This document shows positions 25,428 to 38,319 of a DNA stretch of 64,000 nt, in pieces (position 1 is the first letter of the stretch; each line of letters begins with the position of its first letter). The position numbers were made by a program, and so were the translations under genes. The notes beneath the pieces are model-generated. The model did not search any database. It was given only the letters and a program-made list of their open reading frames with translations, and had not been told where the DNA came from. The stretch is from Nectonema munidae (Eukaryota; Nematomorpha; Nectonematoida; Nectonematidae), in the NCBI GenBank assembly GCA_030549495.1, contig JAUIRK010000866.1, positions 496,001-560,000 of the forward strand, given 5' to 3'.

Positions 25428-26358
25428 TAAAATACAATGTAACTGGTAAAAATAATATTATTATCACAATTAGAAGCAGTATTCTGAGACATGTCCTTTC
25501 ACTGAAAAAGTGAGCAAAGGCTAAAGGTATATTCAATTTAAATATTGGAAAAATGATCATCAAAACTCACAGTTGGTGTCGAGTTGACGAAAGCTGAAAT
25601 CTAAGAGGGATTGTAGTGAAGAATTAAAATTTTTCAATCAAATCACTGACTAAAATTTTCATGCCATCATTATATTACAAAAATAATTTTACAAATGTAT
25701 TGACATCTACCAATAAAGATGATTTATTTACAAATACATTTTTAGAAGTCCTTTCAATATGAACTTAGGGAGTCGCTTGGGAATGCTTGTTCCGAACAAT
25801 CTTTGAGAAGAGCGCTCATATGGTGGTTTACAAATGAAAGCCTGGAATATTTTAAAAAGTAGGAAATAGTGAAATTATTGAAAGATCGAGTCATATTTAA
25901 AAAAAGCTTACTCAAAAAACAGGGCTTTTTCACGATTATATTTTTGATACTTTTGCTTCTAAAGTTTTCATTTTCGACACTTCAAAAATATAAAAAAGCA
26001 TCATGATTGCCTAATTTTAAGTGCAACTTCAAGTTAATTTGTTATTTTTGAATAAAATTATCATAAACTTTGTTGCATTTTTTAATCAATTTTTTTATTC
26101 ATTATAATTCATCAATATTATTTCATCCCAATTGTATGTCTATAGTAAACAATATACTTGTTTAGAAGTACATGGTGTATTGGAGAATATAGAGGAAATA
26201 TAGAACTAATAAATCTAAAGGATTTTCATCATGATGGCGCCAATTTTTATGATGAAATGAAAAAGTCAAATAAATTATTAATTTTAAATGCTATAGTAAA
26301 AAGCATCATGCTATAAAATAAAAAGAGATTTTAAATTTTGCGTGTAGACTTTCAAATC
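25427..26358. other. Unannotated AT-rich DNA
   Basis: No supported gene. The GC-richer phrase at 25765-25835 reads as partly protein-like on the minus strand (MSALLKDCSEQAFPSDSL) but is too short to assign. Confidence 0.35.
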
Positions 26359-26722
<364 letters not shown>

Positions 26723-27043
26723 ATGGGAGGGTTAACATGAAAAAAATCTAAGTTTTCCAATGTGATACCAAAAGTTATCTTAGCATCAAAAAAATTTTTT
26801 TCACATTTTTAAATATTTTTCTGGAAAATTTTTTACCTTAGAGTAGTTTAATATCTATACCATTATATTGAGGCTCAGATTTTCACTGAAAAAAACATGC
26901 TAGCAAGTTTTATTTCAACTTGGTGACTGGAAACCAGTGCTGCCAACTTTTTTCTTTAGAAAAAATCCAAAATCCGGAAGAAAAAAATCTAAAATAATCC
27001 AGAAAAATATTTATTAAAAAAGACGTTCATTTAAAAAAAAATA

Positions 27044-28550
27044 TCAAACAATCGAAATTTCAAAAATTTCTTCCATTTCTTTTTCACTCATTTCATTACT
27101 TTTGAAACGTTCTGGAAGAATATTAGTTGCTTTATATGTAGCTAGTGTACCAATGTTTATCGTTACCTTCGTTGGTAGGAAATAATTAAAACAACACTTA
27201 TTTTTTCTTTGCAGACCAAACTTCACTGTTAAAATTGCATTCAGCAAATTGAGTGTCATCGCATTTCTTTTTTTTGATTTGACATGATTCATCGCGCTAA
27301 AAACACGCTCTATTTCAGCATTTGAGTGAGGTAAAATCAATACTGAAATGGCAAGTTTATGTAATTCAAAAAAAGGATTAGATCCTGAGGCGTCTTTAAA
27401 ATCCCCAACTTCTTTCCAAAAAAGGTCGGTATCAGATTTGTTTATCCAATCTACTAAATTAATTTTATTTAGTTGATACTCAATTTTCGCCATAACTTCA
27501 CTACTGCCACCAAAAGAACTGATAATATTATAGAATGGCGTGAGAGTTTTGACCGGCTGTAAAACTTGTTTCACAGAAAAAAAAGAAATATTTTTCAAAA
27601 TACAATTAAAAAAAAAATCAATTAAAAAATCCCGAGATCTTCCTCTGATTACCATTTCAGTGGCGCCATTTATTATGTTTTTCAGCTTCATTTCATTCAT
27701 TTTAGTCTCAAACTTGAAACCCAAATAAGGCACAGGGTTCAAATGATCTAAAATGTTATGCTCAATCGGACATAATTTACACGATGGAGACATGATTCTT
27801 TTAGCAATTGATCGAATAAGTAAAGTTAATTCACCAAGAAGAAGAACTTTATCAATCTTCTTAGACTCGAACATTTTATTTATCTTTCTAACTTCAAGTA
27901 AAATCGGTGACAAAAAAAGAAAGTATAAAAAATTTGTGTCATCCGAAAACATTTGGTAAAGAATCTCGGCTGAGTAGCATTTTTCAGACTTTCTTGTGAA
28001 ATCAAAATGAGTTTTGAGCTCATTCTTATCGAAAGACCAAGCATTTTTGTGACACTGATATCATTCGACTCATCTATCAGCAAACTATATTTACTTTCAC
28101 CTATGTCCTCGCGCAAGTCCAATTCAAAATGAGGAAAAAGAACATTAGTTATGATTTTGGAACATTTAGTTCTGTATAACTTGAGATCTTTGACTACTTT
28201 ACTATCATGAACCTTATTCTTCAACATGTCAACTAGGTGTTCACAAGTACTTATAGATGAGTGACAGCACATGTATAATGAAATACTACCTTCAAGATTA
28301 GACAAATCAGTTGATTTATCAACAAATGAATATATTTTACTGATTTTGGAAGGATCAGTGGAAATATGTTTCTTAGTAGTCTTATGTTGTTTTAAATCTT
28401 GATACTTGGCTTTAATTTCACATTTACACCTCTTGCAAAAAGCTTTGGAGTCATCCCCAATAACTTTGGCAAGCCAATCTTTGAAAGCATCATCTTGCAA
28501 CCACTCATTACGGAATTTTTGTGAGTAAGTAATTTTTTCGGCATCAAAAA
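27044..28550 (-). pseudogene. hAT transposase, internally deleted
   Basis: On the minus strand a BED-like zinc finger comes first. EKITYSQKFRNEWLQDDAFK is followed by FCKRCKCEIKAKYQDLKQHK, with the Cys/His ligands CxxC and HxxxxxxH. Next is the catalytic-core start SLLIDESNDISVTKMLGLS, whose DES matches the hAT first Asp. The middle, with the second Asp and the insertion domain, is largely missing: the frame breaks near 27950. A 302-codon frame (27952-27044) then resumes and contains the dimerisation block LAISVLILPHSNAEIERVFS. That block continues as AMNHVKSKKRNAM and then NAILTVKFGLQ. Full-length relatives are about 550-700 residues. A possible acceptor (TTTTTTTACAG) sits just upstream at about 28560, so the gene may have had a leader intron. 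Confidence 0.8.
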
Positions 28551-28689
28551 ATTAGGTCTGTAAAAAAAGTTTCACATGAATTAAACTAAATTAAATAGTA
28601 AAGTACAATTCTACTATGAGAATAACTAAGCAATAAAAAATTAAATTTTTTGATAAGAAAAGGTGCAAATGAATTATTTTATATTAAGC

Positions 28690-29300
28690 TTTAACACTAG
28701 AATGGCCGCTATTTTTTTTATGGTTGGTCATAGTGTCGAAATCGACACTATTGATTTTTTATACCCTAAATGAAATAATGTTTACAGAGGTTATTAAATT
28801 ATTTTAAAATCCTTTTATTACACATCTTACAAAGAGCATATATAACTCTAGAATTGCAATCTTGTAGCTTAATTTAATCATATTTATATATCTAGGTTTA
28901 GAATCAGCAATTCATTTACCCATTCTTGAGAGGTTTGTAGGATGAAAAGTCTGCGTTGAACCTAGACTCACCATCATGACGGCGCAGGTCCTTGGGTGGA
29001 TCCGCAAACAAACAAATATTCTCCATTAAATTAAATTAAAATTATGTTCCTAATCACTGACTTCCTATTAGTTGCATATACATATAGCATACATGTGAAG
29101 TCTCCCAGTACAACTGGGAGAGTCCAGATTTTGCTTAATATCTCCCGTTCTAAAATTTTAGGTTGTCAAGTATGATATAAAATACATGGTAAAAGAATTA
29201 TACAAGTTTATAAATAAAAATTTACTATCTATAAATAAGGTGAAAGTGTTTGATTTAACTTTATCGAAAACGACACTTTGGCCAAGAGAGAGAAGTAAAA
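28690..29300. mobile_element. Possible TTAA element nested in the hAT
   Basis: TTAA followed by CACTAGAATGGCC resembles a piggyBac-type end. Inside it is the palindrome TAGTGTCGAAATCGACACTA (about 28732-28751). Near 29263-29284 the related phrase TCGAAAACGACACTTTGGCC appears in inverse order. No clean right end was found, so boundaries are approximate and the call is tentative. Confidence 0.3.
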
Positions 29301-29575
29301 TTTTTACACTTCAATCTTTTTTAGTTTTTAATAATTATTTTTAAAAAAGAAGGAAAATAAATTCTAGACTTAAAAGAAAACTGATTTGATAAAGAAAAGT
29401 TTCCATTTTACCTGATTTTATTTGGATCAAAATAATAATCTAAAAAAAAATTTTTTCTCTTAGAATAATCCATAAAATAATCTATAATCTAGATGAGGTT
29501 TTCTTAAATCTAAAAGAGTTCAAAAAAATCTAGATCTGGATTTAAATAATCTAAATTGGCAGCACTGCTGGAAAC

Positions 29576-31171
29576 ACTCCCTGTGTACAGTGGAATATTG
29601 GCAAAACATTGCACAAGGAGTTGCAGAGACTTGGCAGCATTTGATGTATCATATTTGAATCGCTGGACGTAATCGATACAAAATCACAACATTTGCACTT
29701 CCACATTTTTAGCATGCATATCATTTCAGACAATCAATACAAATTGATACATCCATCACGCTTATCCCTATCCTTTTGCGTATTGTTTTCGCTTACTTCC
29801 GTCATTTTTGCATGCTTTAGATTCTTTTGTTTTTGTGCATTTTTTGCTATTTTTTCAGAGTGTATACCCTTTTGTTATTTTATCATTTTATTTTCATTTT
29901 GCTGAATAAATGTGTTTTTAAAATAGTATTAACTTTTTGAATGACAATTTTATGCAATTTACAACTCAAATGACATTTTAGATGAATAATATCTATGCGA
30001 GAATATTTCTCGAAAAACTTTCTATTGATCTTAGGCTAGTTTTTGTACTTTTGTTAGTTCTTTTCTGCTTACTGAAATTCCTTGAAAAAATTAAGATACC
30101 TGCAAAAATGTGTTATTTCTAAACTATGCTTCCATTGCTTAATTTTTTTGTTTGAAGAGAAAATGCTGAAAATTTAAATAATCTTTAATCAAGATTTAAA
30201 TATTCTTATTTATTTTTGAAAATAAACCCGTTTTTTGAAATGATTATAGTGTATTTTGCCTGTAATATTTTGAAAGCTTATTATGTGCAGCTGAGTCATT
30301 TTATGAAAAAATGCTGAATTCAGCAGAAACAGGACGGCTTATTTGTCTGGTGTTCTTTTTGTTATTTTTATTACCCGCCAAAAACAAAAACCTATCGAAT
30401 GATTGTTGCAAAGTGCTAGCTAGATAAGTTGTTTTAATGTTTTATACGGAATATAATATGTTGTATATTTATATACAGTAGTATCTCGTTTTTGAACATT
30501 GTAGTATTAAAACAATTAGGTAGACCAAAAAAGTAGAGCAGAAACTAGTTAAGTTCGTAACCTGATTTTGATACTTAACTAACTTCAACACACGCAATGA
30601 CTACATATTTGATTTTCCTGCTTATTTGCTATGTATTTTTAATATTTTCATAATCTTTTTTTGAATATAATACATAATAAACTGTTTACTTTTTAGTTTT
30701 AAAACAGAATAATTGTAATATTAAAAATTTTCAAAAATTTCTTGGCAATTTAAAATTTTAGAACTTTCAAAAAATGTATTCATATTTGACCAGTGATTCT
30801 ATATGATATGGCTGAATTTCCTTATGAAAAGACTTCAAAAATTCAAATTTTTTGTATATAATATATTTCTATATTGATTATGATATCTTAAACTGAAAAT
30901 TATAATATAAAATTTTTTTTTAATAATTGTCCTAAATGGCATATAATGCTTCATTGCAAACAGTCAAAAAAGGGATATATTAAAATAGAACAATCCCATT
31001 CCCATTTTCCTTACATTCAAAAACGTTTAACTTTTAAAGTCTGATGAAAAGTATGACGCCTAAAACATATCTAGTTATTAACGTGTTTAGTTCGTTAGCT
31101 ATCTTTTTACTCAGTTCGTTATTTAACTCTTGGCTGAGCTGGAACAGCTAGAGAGTGGGTTCTCAGGTTGT
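29576..31171. other. Unannotated AT-rich DNA
   Basis: No supported gene. Open frames such as 29693-29905 are short, F/C-rich and without motifs. Confidence 0.45.
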
Positions 31172-31179
31172 GGATAGTG

Positions 31180-32044
31180 TAGGGTTGCCAGATTTCAAAA
31201 ATAAAAAATCGGGACACTTTTATGACAGAATAATGTTAAGTTTATTACTAATAAAAACTAATTATTATTAAATTATTAATATAAATAATTTTAAACAAAT
31301 GAATTTTTTCGTGACACACAAAGCTGTTTTGATAAAATTGGGTTTAAACTTGACTAATTGTAACGTTAAATATTTATAAAATCTTATTGTATAGGCGTAA
31401 TTTCATTCAGGCAAACGAGAACTTCAATAAAACTGTTATTTCTTTTTTCAATTTTCATAATTCTACTGCTGAAAACAAAATCAAGGCTATGAACAAAATA
31501 TAAGTAAGCTTCACTAAGAGGATTATTGAAAAATTCTAGAATAATCGGATGTCGGAATTACATATTATTATATTGATGTGTTTTTTCATCTTGACATAGT
31601 TATGTATATTTTTTTTATATTTACATGACATACTAACTAATCAATGTACATATTTACATGTATGATAAATATATTTTATTATTTATTTATCGTGTGTGAA
31701 ATCTTTGAAGCGGCTCATTCTGTTTTGAATTCACACGTTTTTTTGGTTATTATAAAAAAATGAAGTTTGAAACCATATCAAAATGTAGTTACTAGACTTT
31801 CGTGCCTTATATTTAATATTTTGACATATGTAATTTAGATTTTTTTAAATAAATATCTTTTTTTTCTATAAAAATGATGAGATAAGAAAATTAAGTTTAA
31901 AACTAAAAATTTCATAATTCTAGTTTTTTTTTATGGAAGCTAAAATCGGGACAAATGGTGTCCCCTAGTTGTGCATTCGGGACGCGGGACAAAATAATAT
32001 AAAACCAGACAAGTGCCGAAAAATCGGGACGTCTGGCAACCCTA
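31180..32044. mobile_element. Non-autonomous hAT element with perfect 8-bp target duplication
   Basis: The left end TAGGGTTGCCAGATTTC and right end GTCTGGCAACCCTA form an inverted terminal repeat of about 12 bp. AAAATCGGGAC(A/G) lies just inside both. The flanks are ggatagtg at 31172-31179 and again at 32045-32052. The 865-bp interior is AT-rich with no transposase frame, so it must have been mobilised in trans. Confidence 0.85.
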
Positions 32045-32052
32045 GGATAGTG

Positions 32053-32420
32053 GAACGGCCATCAGATATCGTGGTTAGCTGCGACATAAGCAAGGTTAGC
32101 TTGAATAATAAGCTAACTCCTTTCTACAAGTTAAAATGCTCCATGTTCAGGACGATGTCGTGACAAGGAGAGTAAAGCCGCCTTCAAATAAGCCTAGTTA
32201 CGGCTGCTTTGCAGCCAGTCAAATTAGACAAAGGCTCAAAGACCGTCGCTTACAATTACGGCGTGGAAGAGAACTGGAGACCGCACCACGTAATATCTCC
32301 AAGACTAACCATGGTAGACTAGAAAACAACCTCTGGCGCTCCATGTTGGCCCACGTCGTTTCTGAAATTTTTGAGAGTGGAATCTTTGGTTTCTTTTTGA
32401 AAAATCAGGTAAAATTCTAG
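32053..32420 (+). other. GC-richer segment with a 94-codon frame, unrecognised
   Basis: This stretch is clearly less AT-rich than its surroundings and contains an open frame at 32136-32420. The product is basic and Arg-rich (IRQRLKDRRLQLRRGREL). The frame ends shortly after CAG/GTAAAA (about 32408), which could be a donor site. The hAT element at 31180-32044 split this segment from 31100-31171. I recognise neither a protein nor a repeat family. It could be an old retrocopy, a SINE body or an exon. Confidence 0.3.
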
Positions 32421-33937
32421 AGTTGATGAGCATCTTTCCATGAAAGATATTATAAAATCCTTCGACACATACACAATGCGAAAATTATTTTTATGGACAC
32501 GTATATAAGTATAGCTCTTAAAATACGATGAATTTACTAAAAAATTCTTTACGAATTCAAAAAACTGATTTTCTAAGAAAACTTAAAATTTGAAGTAAAA
32601 ATTTATATTCAATAATATAATAAGCAAAATTTAGGGAGGAGTTTTTAAAGGTTTTCGATTTTAAATTTTCATAGGCACTGTTTATTAAACTTTTCATATA
32701 ACTCTACCATTTCGAGAAATCTGAAGGGTGGTAAAATTTCGCCATATGATTCCAATGCCAATACTTGAAAAAATACACGATCCTTAGGCTTTCCGATTAA
32801 TCCTGCGATAACTAGTTTTTGGGTAATGTTATTAATAAACGTAAAGTTCTATGCTCTCAACTTGGATATTCAAATATCCTACATCCAAACAAGTTTCATG
32901 TTGTCTTACTGTATGGATACTCTTATGGTTACCATATGTTTATATCATCACACCGTGATAATAATGCTAATGAAAAGAGTCAAGAACAATATTGTGTATT
33001 CATTGCAAAAATAATGATATTAAAAATACTTTGAAAGTAAAAGATAAGTTTTGTACCAAAACAAAATCAAATTATTCATATTTATTTACTAAATTACTCT
33101 TTTGGATATGTAAGATTAGAGGGAATGAAAACTCGGAAAAATTCGTTAAAACTACGACATCTTGCAATTAGATACTCTGGATTCTATTGTAATCAGTAAA
33201 TCTCATTTTAATTGTTGACGAAACCACGTGTACTTTTAATTGAATAGTCTATAGATGTTTCAATTAATCGGAAGCGTTATCGGAAAAGGTAGTACCTGCC
33301 ATTTTTTAAAGAATCAGTATCAGAATCGCTATCATTATAAAAATAAAATAGGTCGTCGTTTCTTATCTGATTCCTTATATTTGTTTGAAATTAAAAATTT
33401 TAATTAAATTTGTAATATTTGTGAAAAAAAATTTCACGTGGAGAAAAAAATGAAAAAACTTTTACTACCACTAACTCGAAAAAGCATCTTCAAACTCAAC
33501 ATCAAGAGAAGTCAGAAGAAGAAGAAAAAAAGGTCGAAAAAATTTCGAAATGACAATAAAAATATAACAGTATCGTCTAAAATTCTGGAATCTCTACATC
33601 CCTAAATTGAATAAAAAGGATGAAAATGTTGAAATCTTTTGTAAAACTTTTATCATTTAAGTCGTGTTTTTAGCGTCTTAAAATATCAATTGGTTACAAT
33701 TTCACCTGCTAGTTGGAAATCAGAAGGTTTAAAAAAGCATGAATTCCAACCATGAATAATTTTATCTCTTTTTTTGGTGTAAAAATTTCTCTTTTACTTT
33801 CCTGCATTTTTCATAACAAATATTTGTTTAGTAAGAAATGAAAATTTGTTCATCAATTTCTTCAAAATAATAATTGTCTCAGCTAGCTGATCTCATTTAT
33901 AATGTGCAGAAATTATTTGAACAAGCTAACGCCCTTC
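32421..33937. other. Unannotated AT-rich DNA
   Basis: Two overlapping frames at 32819-33034 have no recognisable motif. Nothing else seen. Confidence 0.4.
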
Positions 33938-34705
33938 TTGACTTGGAATCGTTATTACCACTAAAATAACTACGTTATAGTTATCGTAACTTTGAATAAA
34001 AAGTGCCTTGCTACCGTTTTATTAGACATTTTTGGCCGTTTTTCGTTATCGTTGATAAGTTGCGTTACTTTTCGTTAATTTTGTGAAAAAAAATGTGTAA
34101 TTATTTTTTTAGAAAATAAAAAAAAATTTGAAACAAATATTTAAATACTTACACTAATATAAAAAATTTTTTTTTGTTAATTAGTTTTTAAAATAATTAA
34201 CTGATTTAAGTCTAGGTGTTGTAAATCGAGGTATAAATTTAGTTTAAAAATAGTCAGGTGTTTGAAAATATTGACGACAATGTTGGACTATTCTAGTGTT
34301 TTGAAAATTCAATTTTTTGAGGAAATTTTTTATCACAAATCATTATTTCCAGATTGGGCCTAATGTAGTCGATTTCAGAAGTGCTTTCTAGGGTTTCTGC
34401 AAATGACGATCCTAGATTTTTGTTACCTGTAATTTGAAATGATGAAAGCTTGAGTCGAATCATCCATAAAATTTGAAATTAAAAAACAAGAAAAAGTTGA
34501 TAATTATTTGCAGAAGTATAGAAGTCATGAACAAATATATTATTGTGCTTTGATTTTACTGGAAGTGGAAATATATATAACGAAATCAACACAATAGCTA
34601 ACTTAAAAATATATTGTTATCTTTATCGTTAATTTGAAAAATTTTTACTTCGTTATCGTTTTAACGAAAGCGATAACGATAACGAAAATATTTTCCCAAC
34701 TCTTT
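33938..34705. mobile_element. Probable non-autonomous hAT-like element with TATCG-rich ends
   Basis: The left side reads TTGACTTGGAATCGTTATTACC followed by repeated CGTTATAG/CGTTATCG motifs. The right side (34637-34705) has ATCGTTTTAACGAAAGCGAT and AACGATAACGAAAATATTTT, ending CCCAACTC. The complement of the right end (GAGTTGGGAAAATATTTTCG) loosely matches the left end. Both sides are dense in GTTATCG and its complement. There is no clear target duplication. Confidence 0.4.
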
Positions 34706-35223
34706 TTTAAATAAAATGACTTCCAATTTAGTTATCAAAGAATGCAAAAAAACGAGGGGCTATCATTTTTTATGCCATTTATTTTTATATAAATAAAATA
34801 ATCTCTTTCTCTCTTCCATTTTTTCGTTTGTCTAGACTAGACTACTTATTATGCTTGAAAAGCTACTTTATTGATCAGTATATGATATCACTCTCTCTGT
34901 CTTTTGCAGAGATTGGATTAGTGAAGGCATGAGGCACAAACAGATGAAAGCTGTGAAAATTTAAGAGCTACAACAACAAACTAACTCCATCGCTTAGTAG
35001 ACAAAGCATGAACATAGACGACACACACGGCTGTGTGCTGTGGTGGGCGCGCTATGTAACAAAGCTTATGTGCTTTTCAGTCAATCTGTGTATTTAGTGA
35101 TTCTGTGTTGTGGGTAGTCTTTACACGAACTGACTAAGTAGTACACTGATTGACTGTAACGCACAACAGAGCGCATACAAAAGAGCTGCTTCCCTATCAT
35201 CTAATTAAAACAATTGATTCAAT
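34706..35223. other. 5' flank of the reductase gene
   Basis: From about 34,890 the sequence becomes less AT-rich and repeat-free up to the TATA box, with short palindromic phrases (ACACACGGCTGTGTG at about 35022). It is a plausible upstream regulatory region. No gene is seen. Confidence 0.35.
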
Positions 35224-35303
35224 CACGTGACTCATAATTAGCCAATCATGATTTAGACTTGAAGTAAGTATATAAGACAAAAGGCAGACGGTCACATGAC
35301 TAT
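35224..35303 (+). promoter_or_regulatory. TATA promoter of the reductase gene
   Basis: TATATAAG lies at 35269-35276, 40 bp before the ATG at 35316, so transcription would start near 35300 and leave a very short leader. Upstream are a CCAAT box (GCCAATCA, 35241-35248), an E-box CACGTG (35224-35229) and an overlapping AP-1-like TGACTCA (35228-35234). The order CCAAT, then TATA, then ATG is classic for a focused promoter. Assignment to this gene rests on the splice-phase match of the first exon. Confidence 0.55.
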
Positions 35304-35315
35304 TCATTTGTTGCA

Positions 35316-35340
35316 ATGGTAACCGCAGAAGATTCACCAA
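35316..35340 (+). CDS. Reductase exon 1 (start codon, MVTAEDSP)
   Basis: ATG at 35316 begins eight codons (MVTAEDSP) plus one base, followed by the strong donor GTAAGAGT at 35341. The next identified exon starts with GA in codon positions two and three. The junction therefore gives AGA (Arg) and the N-terminus MVTAEDSPRVLVTGANGYIA, exactly where family members begin. A TATA box lies 40 bp upstream. The implied first intron is 13.7 kb and full of transposons. No alternative ATG exon with matching phase was seen closer to 49,017, but the linkage is inferred, not shown. Confidence 0.55.
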
Positions 35341-37079
35341 GTAAGAGTGCCATCCATTTTTTTCGCCCATTTTTTTGTTTGTGTGTGTTTGGCTTTTTGC
35401 AATGTGTCATAGCATTCATTATTCAAAATTTATCAAGCACAATTTTTTCAAAATATTTTAAATTTTTATGCAAATTATTTCACTTTTTTGAATAATCTCT
35501 ATAGGGAGCATTTCTCATAAACTTGTTTTTTTTTAAACTTTGGATAATGATTGTTTTATTTTTTATATTCTAAATTAAATTCATCAATGTTTTTGTAAAA
35601 TTTAAAATCTATTTGAGAAATATAGCTTTTATATTCAGGCAATATTTATACAATATACTTTAAATTTTATTAAAATTTAAATATAACTAAAATAATCTAA
35701 ATTACCTTTATAATAACTTAAATCAGTCCCTCACATATGGAGGGGCAGAGGGGGCATATAAAAATATACACAAAGAATACATCTCAATTGCTACAAAACA
35801 TAATTTTTTTTTAAATGGAAATAAATTTTTACTCTGCTATTAATACCTTTTGTCATAGTACAACACATCTGAAATCTGTCATTAATTTGTAAGATTATTC
35901 TTTATATCTGGTGTTTGAATATTCTTAGTTATTATTTAAGAGCGCAGCTTGAATGAGGAGCGTCTCTAAAACTTTTGCCTTGGAGTGCCACGTAAATTTT
36001 GCCATGGAGCGCCACAGCGAGTTTGAGGGTGCTGATTTAGAAATAATTTTTTGTCCAATTCCAAGAGTAATTTAGCGACAACTTATTTAATGAAATATAA
36101 CGGATTTTGATTTAGTTAGTATTGTAAACTCTAAAATTTATCTCAAGAAGGCATGCATTTAAAAATTGCGAAAGGATCCGGATGATACTAGTGACCTTCA
36201 AATGTATATTGGCCTTTGCTACTCGGCTCAAATAAAACTTTTCAACCTGCTCGTCCCTATTACTGGCTATTCTGCTCACATTTAATTTTTTATTAAAAAC
36301 TATACAATATATTTTTCTAATTTTTATCAATTATAAATTCAATATTTTCGTAAAATCAAATAAAGTTATGTTTAAACGATTACATTCAAAGTTAATTTCA
36401 CAGTTTTCGACTAGCAATAACTGAATCAAATAACAGTAACTAGTAAAAATTGTGTGTCTGATTATAGATATTTTAAATGGAAATAATGTCTTTTAAGCTA
36501 TCTTCATTCAATGTAATAGAGTCAATATATTTATTTAGTAAGTTATATTTGAGGTTACTATGTTGATCAATTTTTTTTTATCTTTTCCAAGGTAAAAAGT
36601 TTATTGAAATATTTTTCGATAAAGTTACCAAATAAAGTAAAATTGACAAAATGAATAACTTAATTTTAAAAAGAGAATTATTTCAATATAAAATATATAA
36701 TCAAAAGGGCAGACGTGATTAAATTCCAAATATGTGATCATGAGAGATAAATTACTGAATATTTATATAAGGAGCAACTTAGATACTTATTTTTGGACTT
36801 TTGTGTTACGATTTATTACAGCTATCACATAACCGTGTTTCTTGCTTAGGTTTGGCTTATTTTTTTGCATGAAATACAAAATAGAAAAGGGAGTTTATAT
36901 TATTTTTCTCAACATAACATTTTTGCGATAAGATAACAAAATAACATTTTTGTGATAAGAAGACTGCTAATACTTCCATATTTAATGCTATAATATAAAT
37001 TGTTGTTTTATAGATAATATAAATACATTTACAGACACACCAAAGATACATAATATCAAATCATGAAATAATTATAGTC
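35341..37079. other. Start of intron 1, AT-rich
   Basis: No element resolved. GTGCCACGTAAATTTTGCC and GGAGCGCCACAGCGAG (35980-36020) form a short repeated phrase that may be a transposon scrap. Confidence 0.4.
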
Positions 37080-37645
37080 TAAACCAGTGGTTCCAAAACT
37101 TTTTTAATCGAGTATCCAAGAGCTATATCTGTTTTTCTTAACCAGCTGTTCAATATGGAGCATAAATGTAGCATTTCATTAGTTTTAGTGTTGAATTTAG
37201 ATTTAGTGTTAGAGCAATCGTACATACATACATTTACATATACATTTTTTTTTTATATATTTGTGAAACAAACATTCCTATTTATTTTTATTAATACAAG
37301 TCTGACAGACCCGTGATTCTCAACTTTTTTCTCTTATGGACTCTTTATGAACTGAAATTTTTTGCTTCCAATTTTATTTTTCAAGTGTTTTAATTTAGCA
37401 AAAATATAAGAAAAAGTAAGTCGTTCTTAATCACTATTTTTTAAATTTTACTCAATTTATTGTATAGCATATTTTTTTAACTCTGCTTTTCTTTTATAAA
37501 AAACTCAAAAAAGTTACAATTTTTATTCTAAAAAATATGATATTTAGTGTGAACCAAGTTTGTCTATCTTATCGACCCCTAGAGATCTGTTATGGACCCC
37601 CAGAGGTCGATATCGACCACTTTGCCGACACCTGCTAGATAAAGA
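37080..37645. mobile_element. Cluster of hAT terminus relics in intron 1
   Basis: CCAGTGGTTCCAAAACTTTT (37085), CCGTGATTCTCAACTTTTTT (37311) and GACCACTTTGCCGACACC (37615) each resemble hAT termini. The last is preceded by a GACCCCCAGAGGTCGATA phrase common inside ZBED-type elements. No complete element can be delimited. Confidence 0.35.
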
Positions 37646-38319
37646 AATTCAAAATAAATTAAATTTTAATCACCTTTAGTATCAAACATAATACAACCTG
37701 ATATGAAGATGGGAATGTAATCACATATAACTTGATTCAACTAAAAAAATTTTGTCAACCAATTCAAAGCAGTAGACGTTAGAAACACTTGAAAATCGGT
37801 AGAGTTGTCATATATATAATTTGATTTCAAGTTTGAAATTTTGATATAAAATTTATCCTTGGACTGTATTCTGTTTTATATTAATATATATGAGTACGAA
37901 TTTCAAAGCCAGTTCATTCAAAAGTATTCATGCGTGGAATAATTAAAGGCTTTGTCAAAGATATTTTATGTGGAGCCCTAAAGCTCAACTATGAACACTG
38001 CTCAGCTTACTTCCTTGAAATTTTCAAAAATTAAATGCAGATGCTTGGATTCAAAAAATTCTATTTAGTTTACTTTGAATTATTTTAGAGAAATAGTAGT
38101 ATTTTTAACAGCGATTTATTAAAACAACAGTAAAATTTCCCAAGTCTGGCTATTTAATATTCACCAAGTTTATTGCTTGACCTTTAGACTTTGCACTCGG
38201 GTAGCCATGAATTTAAACCAATTTCATGCAGCTTTATGTTCAGCAAGACATACCCAAATTACTAATTTTGTTCTTGCTTTATTAAGCCACATTTACTGTA
38301 GTCATACAATTGTTGCAAC

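Larger units (their letters stand above)
26935..29567 (-). mobile_element. hAT transposon with intact ends and perfect target duplication
   Basis: The element is 2,633 bp. It begins CAGTGCTGCCAACTT and ends AATTGGCAGCACTG, a 12-bp hAT terminal repeat (CAGTGCTGCCAA). Both flanks carry ctggaaac (26927-26934 and 29568-29575), a perfect 8-bp target duplication. Subterminal AAATCTAGAT / AATAATCCAGAAAAAT phrases recur near both ends. The transposase is on the minus strand. An unmutated duplication implies a fairly young insertion even though its gene is internally damaged. Confidence 0.9.
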
